DNA of 64,000 nucleotides from Adiantum capillus-veneris (taxonomy: Eukaryota > Streptophyta > Polypodiopsida > Polypodiales > Pteridaceae): contig CM043944.1 in NCBI GenBank assembly GCA_014529385.2, positions 168,153,740 through 168,217,739 of the forward strand, in the 5' to 3' direction. Both the position numbers and the translations under genes were made by a program. The number at the start of each line of letters is the position of its first letter. Position 1 is the stretch's first letter. Under the pieces are notes generated by a model, which made no database searches, was not told the origin of the DNA, and saw only the letters and a list, made by a program, of their open reading frames with translations. This document shows positions 62,948 to 63,077 of this stretch, piece by piece.

Positions 62948-63077
62948 GGTGCGCGTCTGTGTGTGTGTCTATATACAACTCCCAACAGAAGAGGGAAGAG
63001 CTGAGCATTACCAACTTGACGCCGAGACGAGGCTGAGAAGAAGACCGACAGAGTACAATGCTCCCATTTCCCAGCAT
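9770..63077 (-). CDS. EMB506/AKRP-like ankyrin-repeat protein, split by a 51-kb intron
   Basis: Predicted spliced gene with exons at 63012-63077 (tentative), 62223-62757, 62029-62105, 10594-10692, 10414-10512, 10210-10308, 10022-10120 and 9770-9934, about 412 codons. The N-terminal part has a Ser/Cys-rich start that could be a transit peptide, an acidic patch (EDDEDD) and a charged helical stretch. Then come a DEIAWL...PDLTKI linker, a KKWPPLQ-type unit, three canonical ankyrin repeats ([30 protein letters not shown]) and a terminal [10 protein letters not shown] unit. The linker followed by KKWPPLQVL is arranged as in Arabidopsis EMB506 and AKRP, plastid ankyrin proteins needed for embryo development; this is family knowledge, from memory. 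All four 99-base exons are phase 0, and both sides of the giant intron are phase 0. The halves could instead be separate genes or pseudogene pieces, but phase and family order argue against that. Confidence 0.78.
10022..10120 (-). CDS. Ankyrin gene, exon with one repeat ([10 protein letters not shown])
   Basis: Exactly 99 bases and 33 residues, phase 0 at both ends, between a TTTGCAG acceptor and a GTTAGA donor. It reads as a full ankyrin consensus with an [13 protein letters not shown] second helix and loop. Confidence 0.88.
10210..10308 (-). CDS. Ankyrin gene, exon with one repeat ([10 protein letters not shown])
   Basis: 99 bases and 33 residues, phase 0, between a CTCTAG acceptor and a GTTTAG donor. 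The repeat ends [12 protein letters not shown]. Confidence 0.87.
10414..10512 (-). CDS. Ankyrin gene, exon with one repeat ([10 protein letters not shown])
   Basis: 99 bases and 33 residues, phase 0, after a CTATAG acceptor and before a consensus GTAAGT donor. The repeat ends [11 protein letters not shown]. Confidence 0.88.
10594..10692 (-). CDS. Ankyrin gene, first 3'-cluster exon ([10 protein letters not shown])
   Basis: 99 bases and 33 residues, phase 0, after a TGAGCAG acceptor and before a GTGAGG donor. It is a degenerate ankyrin unit that opens KKWPPLQVL and ends DLNAVDE. No further coding match lies between it and the retrotransposon cluster, so its upstream partner exon must be beyond that cluster. 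Confidence 0.85.
11370..11777 (+). repeat. Diverged family-A LTR remnant
   Basis: Contains TGACGTGG at 11418-11425, a run of CTTTTGG motifs and the conserved LTR block at 11623-11658, all as in the family-A LTR at 12150-12700. The order is rearranged and neither end was resolved. The last part (about 11700-11777) passes into an integrase fragment. Confidence 0.6.
11778..12149 (+). pseudogene. A0 chromovirus integrase core, 5' half
   Basis: Broken frames encode the integrase catalytic core: the MDFIFDL segment with the first acidic residue, then IVNDRD with the second, then [17 protein letters not shown] with the Glu region. The gene stops at 12149, where element A1 is inserted, and resumes at 24812. 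The 5-bp target duplication GCATT is at 12145-12149 and 24807-24811. Confidence 0.85.
12150..12700 (+). repeat. A1 5' LTR
   Basis: 551 bp, starts TGTCACAAG and ends GCCTGTTACA. TGACGTGG occurs at 12195-12202 and 12267-12274, and the conserved block shared by several families at 12539-12574. Confidence 0.9.
12702..12713 (+). other. A1 primer-binding site, tRNA-iMet type
   Basis: TGGTATTAGAGC lies one base after the LTR. It differs by one base from TGGTATCAGAGC, the usual plant initiator-Met primer-binding site. Confidence 0.9.
13031..13270 (+). pseudogene. A1 gag N-terminal remnant
   Basis: A frame reading [19 protein letters not shown] and a Lys-rich tail. The same segment recurs in the antisense gag copies at 16982-17348 and 26831-27103, which marks it as this family's Gag. 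Flanking frames are broken. Confidence 0.7.
13454..13813 (+). pseudogene. A1 aspartic protease remnant
   Basis: A broken [10 protein letters not shown] active-site region at about 13458 is followed by an open stretch (13604-13813) containing [18 protein letters not shown], the C-terminal half of the retropepsin-like fold. The catalytic triplet reads DGG rather than DTG or DSG. Confidence 0.8.
13830..14800 (+). pseudogene. A1 RT/RNase H/integrase debris
   Basis: Short fragments in order: the pre-RT segment LPPSRPEDH (about 13875), an RT piece (about 14010-14130), RNase H YEKELLTV...LTQWRHYLL (about 14208-14275), [13 protein letters not shown] (about 14402-14440), integrase zinc finger [10 protein letters not shown] (about 14571-14600) and a core start. 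Most of RT is deleted and stops are frequent. The plus-strand order ends at about 14800, where sequence of opposite orientation begins. Confidence 0.75.
14800..17761 (-). pseudogene. A2: inverted, partly duplicated chromovirus gag-pol
   Basis: Minus-strand pol fragments. RT/RNase H is at 14803-15363 ([37 protein letters not shown]), integrase zinc-finger pieces at 15385-15598 and RNase H end at 15650-15853. A second copy of the RT/RNase H segment is at 15840-16200, and RT, protease and gag continue to about 17500. The segment at about 15101-15420 is closely repeated at about 15880-16210. A primer-binding site copy (antisense of GTGGTACCAGAGC) lies at 17748-17760 next to the LTR. Confidence 0.78.
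17762..18227 (-). repeat. A2 5' LTR (antisense)
   Basis: 466 bp reading TGTAACAAAC...TTTGTGACA on the plus strand, so TGTCACAAA...GTTACA in its own sense. It holds the conserved block at 17868-17902 and complements of TGACGTGG near 18170 and 18207. Confidence 0.88.
18228..21173 (+). pseudogene. Element F: second Ty3/gypsy chromovirus pol (5'-truncated)
   Basis: Begins directly after the A2 LTR inside RT ([20 protein letters not shown], stops and frameshifts). It continues as an open stretch at 18609-19153 (RT thumb, [43 protein letters not shown]). RNase H resumes at 19569 after a MITE insertion ([20 protein letters not shown]). Then come the integrase zinc finger (about 19900-20060, CVVCQKT), the core with [12 protein letters not shown] (about 20300) and a chromodomain-like end ([12 protein letters not shown], about 20720-20750). 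A polypurine tract lies at 21161-21171. Protein divergence from family A is clear throughout. Confidence 0.82.
19154..19560. mobile_element. hAT-like non-autonomous MITE, 407 bp, TSD CACCAAAG
   Basis: Inserted in the RNase H region of element F. The 8-bp target duplication CACCAAAG is at 19146-19153 and 19561-19568. The ends are imperfect inverted repeats: CAATGTAACAGGGAACGGG at the left and the complement of CATGGTTACCCGGAACGGG at the right (14 of 19 match). The interior is G-rich with many GGAACG/CGTTCC subterminal motifs and the palindrome GGAACGCCGTTCC, and encodes no transposase. An 8-bp TSD with short inverted repeats and subterminal repeats is typical of hAT elements. Confidence 0.85.
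21174..22400 (+). repeat. Element F 3' LTR (right end approximate)
   Basis: Starts TGTCATAAAATC right after the polypurine tract GAGAGAGGTAA. It contains a degenerate tandem array of GAGGTGCTTGTCATGCTTG-like units at about 21494-21615 and a purine-rich leader. The 3' end could not be fixed because no second LTR of this family is present. Confidence 0.65.
22640..23560 (+). pseudogene. Family-A gag fused to chromodomain remnant
   Basis: Gag segment [17 protein letters not shown] near 22690 with Gag continuing to about 23060, followed abruptly by the integrase C-terminal/chromodomain stretch ([20 protein letters not shown], about 23178-23240, and EEILVLE near 23375). Protease, RT and most of integrase are deleted. 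Non-coding 3' sequence then leads to the polypurine tract before 24133. Confidence 0.75.
24114..24421 (+). repeat. 154-bp tandem duplication of polypurine tract plus LTR start
   Basis: Unit 1 (24114-24267) and unit 2 (24268-24421) each begin TTCTTTCAAGAGGGGGG, then TATGTCACAAAC and about 130 bp of U3. The copies differ at only a few bases. The duplication therefore contains two potential LTR starts, at 24133 and 24287. Confidence 0.9.
24133..24806 (+). repeat. A1 3' LTR
   Basis: TGTCACAAAC...GTTACA, flanked at its right by the TSD GCATT (24807-24811). TGACGTGG occurs at 24146-24153 and 24218-24225. The conserved block is at 24643-24678. It is longer than the 5' LTR because of the 154-bp duplication at its left end. 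Confidence 0.88.
24812..25739 (+). pseudogene. A0 integrase C-terminus and chromodomain
   Basis: Resumes the integrase gene broken at 12149 ([16 protein letters not shown]), then [18 protein letters not shown] and [19 protein letters not shown] (25001-25180). After one frame change comes a chromodomain ([34 protein letters not shown], 25185-25535). Group II chromodomains of this kind guide chromovirus integration to heterochromatin, which is family knowledge. A polypurine tract (TTTCAAGAGGGGG) ends at about 25737 and TGTCACGAG at 25740 is the probable 3' LTR start, cut off after a few bases. Confidence 0.85.
25742..27088 (-). pseudogene. A3 gag (antisense), C-terminal and middle parts
   Basis: Minus-strand frames read the Gag core at 25987-26415 ([31 protein letters not shown]). 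A linker is at 26443-26691, and the N-terminal Lys-rich region at 26831-27088 ([17 protein letters not shown]). Frames change several times. The gene is cut at 27088 by B-outer and continues at 36670. Confidence 0.8.
27089..28236 (+). repeat. B-outer LTR B1
   Basis: 1148 bp, TGTCACGTGACA...CACCTAACA. It contains dispersed GCGTTT motifs and a perfect 9-bp-stem hairpin at 27983-28004. LTR B4 is the same length and nearly identical, which points to a recent insertion. Confidence 0.93.
28237..28249 (+). other. B-outer primer-binding site
   Basis: TTGGTATCAAAGC directly follows the LTR. It has one mismatch to the initiator-Met primer-binding site. Confidence 0.85.
28729..29447 (+). CDS. B-outer His/Asp-repeat protein, N-terminal part
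   Basis: The ATG at 28729 opens [10 protein letters not shown], the same N-terminus as family-B Gag in B7. A break follows, then a long frame at 28869-29339 with a charged helical stretch ([20 protein letters not shown]) and an Asp/His-rich tract built on KHDDL and LHDQDVISH units. The frame stops at 29339 and the repeats continue to 29447, where B-inner is inserted. It continues at 33812. The function is unknown. The tract could bind metal or act as an acidic disordered tail; both are inference. Confidence 0.65.
29448..30571 (+). repeat. B-inner 5' LTR
   Basis: 1124 bp, TGTCACGTGACA...CACCTAACA, with a (CGT)n-like tract at about 30216-30278. The 22-bp hairpin seen in B1 is reduced to its right arm here (about 30338-30346). 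Confidence 0.93.
30572..30584 (+). other. B-inner primer-binding site, tRNA-iMet
   Basis: TTGGTATCAGAGC immediately after the LTR, a perfect match to the standard initiator-Met site. Confidence 0.92.
30925..31130 (+). repeat. Leader minisatellite (CAAGAACC-type)
   Basis: Imperfect repeats built on CAAGAACC and CCAAGTTCCTCGTGAACTT precede the ORF. The same array is seen at about 28590-28710, 36220-36350 and, antisense, 41460-41610. It translates to reiterated [14 protein letters not shown]-like units in one frame. Confidence 0.8.
31135..32674 (+). pseudogene. B-inner His/Asp-repeat protein gene (broken)
   Basis: Starts [10 protein letters not shown] at 31135. An in-frame TAG at 31285-31287 lies between two copies of GAGTTGGACCAA, so it looks like a 15-bp duplication. 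Then follow the helical stretch ([17 protein letters not shown]), a His/Asp tract (31540-31770; repeated units of [13 protein letters not shown]) and a frame change near 31860. The conserved C-terminal region comes next: [15 protein letters not shown] (about 31950), [20 protein letters not shown] (about 32020-32079), and a last block ending with [18 protein letters not shown] near 32600. Stops near 32124 and 32221 break it again. Confidence 0.7.
32696..33806 (+). repeat. B-inner 3' LTR
   Basis: 1111 bp, nearly identical to 29448-30571. The main difference is the length of the CGT tract. Confidence 0.93.
33812..34703 (+). pseudogene. B-outer His/Asp-repeat protein, C-terminal part
   Basis: Continues the frame broken at 29447 after the second CTAGC copy. 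The open stretch 33923-34411 holds [14 protein letters not shown] and [20 protein letters not shown]. After a frame change 34425-34703 carries the last block ([28 protein letters not shown]). The polypurine tract and LTR B4 follow. Confidence 0.72.
34715..35862 (+). repeat. B-outer LTR B4
   Basis: 1148 bp, TGTCACGTGACA...CACCTAACA, followed by a primer-binding-site sequence (TTGGTATCAAAGC) and a second copy of the family-B leader rather than by host sequence. Confidence 0.92.
35863..36664 (+). repeat. Second partial interior and terminal LTR fragment of B-outer
   Basis: Primer-binding site, leader minisatellite and [10 protein letters not shown] start (about 36360) run to about 36475. The sequence then jumps to the last ~190 bp of a family-B LTR ending CACCTAACA at 36664, followed by TSD CGCCA. 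B-outer is therefore a deleted tandem dimer. Confidence 0.85.
36670..37120 (-). pseudogene. A3 gag N-terminus, leader and primer-binding site
   Basis: Continues the antisense gag after the B-outer insertion. It matches the equivalent antisense A2 segment near 17293-17500 almost base for base over its first part. The primer-binding site (complement of TGGTATCAAAGCTC) is at 37107-37120, next to the LTR. Confidence 0.8.
37122..37290 (-). repeat. A3 5' LTR, first piece
   Basis: Reads TGTTACAGGCTTGG on the plus strand and includes the conserved block (37256-37290), at whose end B6 is inserted. The LTR resumes at 46065. Confidence 0.88.
37382..38559 (-). repeat. B7 3' LTR (antisense)
   Basis: 1178 bp. 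It begins TGTAAGGTGCAG and ends TGTCACGTGACA on the plus strand. The polypurine tract complement TCCCCTCCATTT follows it. Confidence 0.93.
38571..39576 (-). CDS. B7 His/Asp tract and conserved C-terminal region
   Basis: Two long minus-strand frames. 39576-39115 has a short His/Asp tract, then [14 protein letters not shown] and [20 protein letters not shown]. 39122-38571 carries [20 protein letters not shown], a Met/Trp-rich stretch, [18 protein letters not shown] and EWADEESL-like sequence. One frame change separates them. Family B copies in B-inner, B-outer and B-prime carry the same blocks. The last block (KFKY...W..EESL) resembles the end of a chromodomain, which is a weak inference. Confidence 0.65.
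39600..40427 (-). CDS. B7 Gag zinc knuckle and aspartic protease
   Basis: A 275-residue frame. It holds a CCHC zinc knuckle ([14 protein letters not shown], about residues 64-77), then a protease domain with active-site motif [11 protein letters not shown] (about residues 133-143) and DMILGIRWF near residue 210. The knuckle binds element RNA and the protease processes Gag-Pol. The catalytic triplet is DPG rather than DTG/DSG. The frame ends SPQHDT and stop, the sequence that opens the His/Asp tract in the non-autonomous copies, so protease is joined directly to that tail and RT is absent. Confidence 0.82.
   Translation of the reverse strand: MVRMITLLTNLPTVFHQRILPMNLRVRSNTTGKPKLTPYEKVAQGIVGGYITSEKQSTYSKEGRCFHCHIKGHIKRTCPKLESNESKEPTTPTTSVNAMNDNTIVPTVSQDPPIDDSLIKCYDRTTGHRFVILFDPGSMHDVINSSLVERARLEVSPRSPIEVSGFRPGMDALITEECLDVLFAIKQTVFVRRFVVSPLSGCDMILGIRWFRDNDALMDFLTNTINLNAKSDSPIVIHGEDIAHSPSFIANMQDKIERVWDKEILLVSLSPQHDT
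40430..40717 (-). CDS. B7 Gag core, C-terminal part
   Basis: A 95-residue frame with the retrotransposon Gag pattern ([41 protein letters not shown]). It lies between the N-terminal Gag frame and the zinc-knuckle frame, each separated by one frame change, so Gag was probably once continuous. Confidence 0.78.
   Translation of the reverse strand: MKDYWCALKQNGMPVMSFSNRVLQLGTQLRMPDEERKEVFLFGLDVYIKYDVEVLDPIDLNKAVAIALTQEMKHNKGKPKENKTSTSTSETFPER
40770..41450 (-). CDS. B7 Gag N-terminus
   Basis: A 226-residue frame from [10 protein letters not shown], followed by a Pro-rich segment, a long charged coiled-coil-like stretch (about residues 45-120, Glu/Arg/Ala-rich), and the start of the Gag core ([20 protein letters not shown]). 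The N-terminus is shared with the non-autonomous copies, which switch to a different coiled-coil and the His/Asp tract. Confidence 0.8.
   Translation of the reverse strand: MVVTRSGMDTSHRGDEHKRGDGDSSPPGDEFFNPPPSPSTPDPMMKQMMAMMDRQEDKRLGLERESDERNARLAAQQEENRLALERECAEQKERKAKRDAEREAQRELRNQEFIAKVLTSKTEPPKDRGSSSSGASHDADSHNPVTEKLIFSKYDGKMDATFIHSWLHQFNVYFATTKKTRNSKVLTAAMYLACDAIYWYHAWQEAQLAAHLEAADDFTPLSFSWG
41670..42228 (+). repeat. Solo LTR, family C, TSD GCACC
   Basis: 559 bp TGTCACAAAG...GTTACA. The target duplication GCACC is at 41665-41669 and 42229-42233. It is inserted in the leader of B7. It contains AAACCCTAA at 41701, 41720, 41738, 41757 and 42024 and the conserved block at 42068-42103. A solo LTR is what LTR-LTR recombination leaves behind. 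Confidence 0.92.
42529..43706 (-). repeat. B7 5' LTR (antisense)
   Basis: 1178 bp, same ends as 37382-38559, with roughly 98 percent similarity by eye. The primer-binding site complement (GCTCTGATACCAA) is at 42516-42528. Confidence 0.93.
43707..45472 (+). repeat. B6 LTR sequence (5' LTR remainder plus partial 3' LTR)
   Basis: 43707-44711 completes the LTR begun at 37291 (after AGTGA). At 44711 the terminal CACCTA runs into CCAATGTAGCAGC and then LTR-internal sequence, so a deletion removed the interior. Many GCGTTTTT and AAAACGC motifs are present, and the 22-bp hairpin occurs twice (about 44465-44486 and 45337-45358), with its loop as CCGA in one and TCGG in the other. Confidence 0.83.
45473..45979 (+). 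repeat. Second solo LTR, family C
   Basis: 507 bp TGTCACAAAG...GTTACA, similar to 41670-42228. The flanks are CCTTA (45468-45472) and CCTTC (45980-45984), a probable target duplication with one change. AAACCCTAA occurs at 45504 and 45522. Confidence 0.85.
46065..46097 (-). repeat. A3 5' LTR, second piece
   Basis: 33 bp continuing the A3 LTR after B6. It ends CAATG at 46093-46097, the target duplication of element D. Confidence 0.85.
46098..46217 (-). repeat. D 3' LTR, first piece
   Basis: Starts TGTAACAGACTTGG and is broken at TTCCGTG by element E. It matches 59196-59315 closely. Confidence 0.87.
46218..46999 (+). repeat. E 5' LTR remnant
   Basis: Starts TGTCACCAGGAGG. Sequence identity with the 3' LTR ends at GAACACGCG, at 46999 here and 52149 there. 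Confidence 0.93.
47000..47510 (+). CDS. E Gag (5'-truncated)
   Basis: Retrotransposon Gag core [13 protein letters not shown], then [30 protein letters not shown], and a Lys/Ser-rich linker. It lacks the N-terminus because the upstream deletion joined it to the LTR. The open frame extends back into the LTR, but that part is not Gag. At a run of five T (47507-47511) the frame shifts by one base. The zinc knuckle ([14 protein letters not shown], 47558-47599) is in the pol frame. Confidence 0.83.
47507..50734 (+). CDS. E Pol polyprotein: zinc knuckle, protease, RT, RNase H, integrase
   Basis: The longest coding frame in the window, open from the T run at 47507. Domains counted from the Met at 47684: protease with [10 protein letters not shown] (Asp at about 30) and DVLLGIPW (about 98-105); RT with [17 protein letters not shown] (about 265-282), [13 protein letters not shown] and FFDD at about 369-372; RNase H with [15 protein letters not shown] and [10 protein letters not shown]; integrase HHCC (H..H near 698-707, CLVC near 737) and catalytic core Asp near 769, Asp near 830 and Glu near 867. 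It copies element RNA into DNA and inserts it. No internal stop breaks the 1016 residues. The protease triplet is DPG, and RT has FFDD in place of the usual YxDD/FxDD form with Ile, Val or Met. Confidence 0.92.
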   Translation, partial: FFWQTFEERKALREAKKCYICEQEGHFANECPQKKSQDKDDKSDHKGKKPKPSARLVPDLVGDQPNTNATELCRAWGKVRDQTVLVFFDPGARANFISPELASKLGIRAKEMGMTGKAGLACPGHSKPVTPILGKLHLHIQSYVDAEEFHIMPLEGCDVLLGIPWCYRLHAMVDTYNKKITLVHRGKTHVLDVKLKGESVPVVSASTISSVIKNHLSAYLIFAKEVPQVVSNLSTLDKDRSTFLSGFSDCFSDSLPGELPPERPEDHTIDLVPGSSPPNRPPYRVSAAQQKEIMSQVNELLEKGLIQPSSSPFCSPILLVQKKDGSWRMCIDYRALNKNTIKNRFPIPRIDDILDRLEGASLFTRIDLKRGYHQIRIRPEDVHKTAFRTTCGLYEFLVMPFGLTNALATFNRMMDRIFRPHRNFMGTFFDDMIVYSKSEEEHRDHLTAVFNELRTNRLLINAKKSESFLQEINFLGHIVSKDGVRMDPAKVEAIRSWPDLKSVHDIRSFLGLCSYYRRFIRNFAEIASPLHALQGKGVTFKWTAKEILAFKHLKEKLTSDSVIILPDLSKPFVVQCDACGHSLGAVLMQNGRVVAYESKILLKTERNLQVYEKELLAVIHALTSWKHYLLGADFVVQTDHQTLRYFLTQTKLSEKHMRWANILSMFHFQIVHVQGKKNVVADALSRKPQISAVSIPYHCELDEMKTRYVEDSDFARIYDQLVDGQHHEHYMLNNDFLMMHGKLCVTKQLRPKILMESHAPPYAGHRGIDATVKGVEAFFYWPALRQDVDTFVRSCLVCQKVKFDRQKQPGLLQPLPIPDRPWESRAMDFIFDLPRTQTGNDGIWTIICRFSKQAHFIPVRKKIKPEHMVKIFMSNIFKYHGMPQSIVNDRDPRMTSLFWKALFENMGTTLKFSSSFHPQTDGQSEEANSIVLDLLKCYVSEHKATWEHHLPLVEYAYNNTVHTSTGKAPFEIVEGGKKVPPILQTKDKIFEADKYVQDMDETYRKIKIALEKTRAKQKKAADRHRRELVFSLGDWVLLRFEKARLRKRKGKERLFPKLSMRYYGPFQISEKRSAM
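50722..51063 (+). CDS. E integrase C-terminus and chromodomain
   Basis: A two-base insertion at about 50717-50720 shifts this part out of the pol frame. It reads [13 protein letters not shown], then the chromodomain [14 protein letters not shown] and [19 protein letters not shown], ending at TGA 51061-51063 after [11 protein letters not shown]. Comparison with the A0 copy at 25100-25180 shows the extra GA. Confidence 0.88.
   Translation: MSDVAYRLKLPEGWKIHNAFHVSLLRPFVGNVPENMLDEEQPEVEELDEILVPEQILAHKERKVRGKVARRYLVKFKNYPSLHAKWMEESELVDSPQLLQLYLEAFQKQPTVT
51064..51372 (+). other. E 3' untranslated region and polypurine tract
   Basis: No coding match. It ends with the purine-rich stretch TTTCAAGGGTGGGGTG just before the LTR, the equivalent of the TTTCAAGAGGGGGG tract of family A. 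Confidence 0.7.
51373..52709 (+). repeat. E 3' LTR
   Basis: 1337 bp, TGTCACCAGG...GGTTACA. It holds the conserved block at 52535-52570 although the rest differs from A, C and D LTRs. Target duplication CCGTG follows. Confidence 0.93.
52715..52927 (-). repeat. D 3' LTR second piece and adjacent non-coding sequence
   Basis: Continues the D LTR after E (block at 52727-52758), reaches the complement of the polypurine tract CCCCTCTCTTGAAAG at about 52852, then 3' untranslated sequence to AATAG at 52923-52927. Confidence 0.8.
54288..55439 (-). CDS. B-prime His/Asp-repeat protein
   Basis: The best-preserved copy: 383 residues, with the likely start [10 protein letters not shown] at about residue 76. 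It has a Pro-rich segment, coiled-coil-like Glu/Arg/Ala stretches (about 125-205), [12 protein letters not shown] and a short His/Asp tract (about 225-250), two copies of ILALEPRxKEPP, then the conserved region ([38 protein letters not shown]). It shows that N-terminus, His/Asp tract and C-terminal region form one protein. No enzymatic motif was seen; the function is unknown. Confidence 0.72.
   Translation of the reverse strand: MTGNRGKKQPWCERKATKGCGRDKEKNSGEEKILLYTDCKLKKNFKNLKNSRTSRPSRTTRTQGPRELKNSRLQCMVITRSGMDTSHGGDKHGSGKEVFSPPRGFYDPPPFSSTPRIALTPMEALDQMFMERKLECKEKMAAIACKSEERMTAIAREREQACLEAEVREAEFDRENKARKAVNDRHMKEMLRLFSQVQAQMQEIREKKTLSVSSSPKHDTHDLHDFDKHDDLHEDDVIVHKDDVLVDTFSSEANLIAETINHEAPILALEPRSKEPPLEEPILALEPRFKEPPQEVLCVQMISQHALFVCSIRNDFLYFSHPPYVIPFHRPAILYDEHDSLINEHGYMRITHEKMKCLHPRNSHSMSLPWHHNIQKSTRRIGH
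55579..56820 (-). repeat. B-prime 5' LTR (antisense)
   Basis: 1242 bp. The primer-binding site complement (GCTCTGATACCAA) at 55566-55578 adjoins it. Many AAAACGCTA motifs are present. Confidence 0.9.
56826..57689 (-). other. D non-coding interior
   Basis: 3' untranslated-type sequence of D and unassigned AT-rich sequence. It contains a short direct duplication around TGTTATCTGTACACAAATAA (about 57445 and 57515). No domain was recognised. Confidence 0.5.
57690..58743 (-). pseudogene. D Gag with zinc knuckle
   Basis: Minus-strand frames. 58743-58117 has a Lys-rich start, a Ser/Asp-rich segment and the Gag core ([20 protein letters not shown]). 57991-57791 has [20 protein letters not shown]. 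The zinc knuckle [14 protein letters not shown] is at 57749-57708. Frames are broken between these. Confidence 0.82.
59181..59194 (-). other. D primer-binding site, tRNA-iMet
   Basis: Complement of TGGTATCAGAGCTC, one base inside the LTR end at 59196. Confidence 0.92.
59196..59667 (-). repeat. D 5' LTR (antisense)
   Basis: 472 bp, TGTAACAAAC...TTGTGACA on the plus strand. The conserved block is at 59316-59350. Target duplication CAATG follows. Confidence 0.92.
59668..59789 (-). repeat. A3 5' LTR, last piece
   Basis: Completes the A3 LTR after D, ending TTGTGACA at 59789. Confidence 0.85.
59790..60010 (-). repeat. Further antisense family-A LTR fragment
   Basis: Starts CAATGTCCAAGGGTCC and parallels the A3 piece at 59668 for about 90 bp, then continues through CTTTTGG motifs and a TGACGTG complement near 59970. 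It appears to be the LTR into which A3 was inserted. Its other end was not found. Confidence 0.65.
60045..60276. repeat. Tandem duplication, two 116-bp units
   Basis: Units start GTAAGTTGGAACAACTTA at 60045 and 60161 and are about 90 percent identical by eye. Confidence 0.9.
60277..61059. other. Intron sequence, unassigned
   Basis: No gene or element end recognised. It includes a G-rich stretch at about 60730-60980. Confidence 0.5.
61060..61160. repeat. (CT)n microsatellite
   Basis: About 44 uninterrupted CT units followed by imperfect CTAT units. Confidence 0.98.
61161..62028. other. Intron sequence next to the donor, unassigned
   Basis: AT-rich, with no recognised repeat or coding match. 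It ends at the GTAAGT donor complement at 62023-62028. Confidence 0.5.
62029..62105 (-). CDS. Ankyrin gene, linker exon
   Basis: Reads [16 protein letters not shown] then APDLTKIDS and ends phase 0 at a consensus GTAAGT donor. The preferred acceptor is ATTCAG (exon start at 62105, paired with donor GTAAGG at 62222). An alternative CATAG acceptor (exon start 62115) would pair with a weaker GTCTTT donor at 62217. The PDLTKI wording matches the stretch just before the first repeat in EMB506/AKRP. Confidence 0.78.
62223..62757 (-). CDS. Ankyrin gene, large N-terminal exon
   Basis: 535 bases. It reads through [20 protein letters not shown], a basic stretch, an acidic patch ([11 protein letters not shown]), [20 protein letters not shown] and a charged helix, then IQKKF. 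No in-frame ATG lies between the upstream stop and the acidic region, so the start codon must be in another exon or at an internal Met. The upstream edge at a TTCACAG acceptor is tentative. Confidence 0.7.
62722..62945. repeat. Tandem duplication including (TC)n at the exon edge
   Basis: Two units starting TGCCCTCGATACTTCAACTG (62722 and 62841), each ending in a TC tract (62783-62840 and 62906-62945). They differ at a few bases. The left unit contains the 5' edge of the large N-terminal exon. The right unit duplicates its candidate splice acceptor. Confidence 0.95.
63012..63077 (-). CDS. Ankyrin gene, tentative first exon
   Basis: The ATG at 63077-63075 opens [19 protein letters not shown], Ser/Arg-rich and poor in acidic residues, as in plastid transit peptides. 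A GTAATG donor at 63011 gives phase 0, matching the TTCACAG acceptor at 62758. The intron between them would contain both TC tracts. Other first exons further upstream are possible. Confidence 0.4.
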
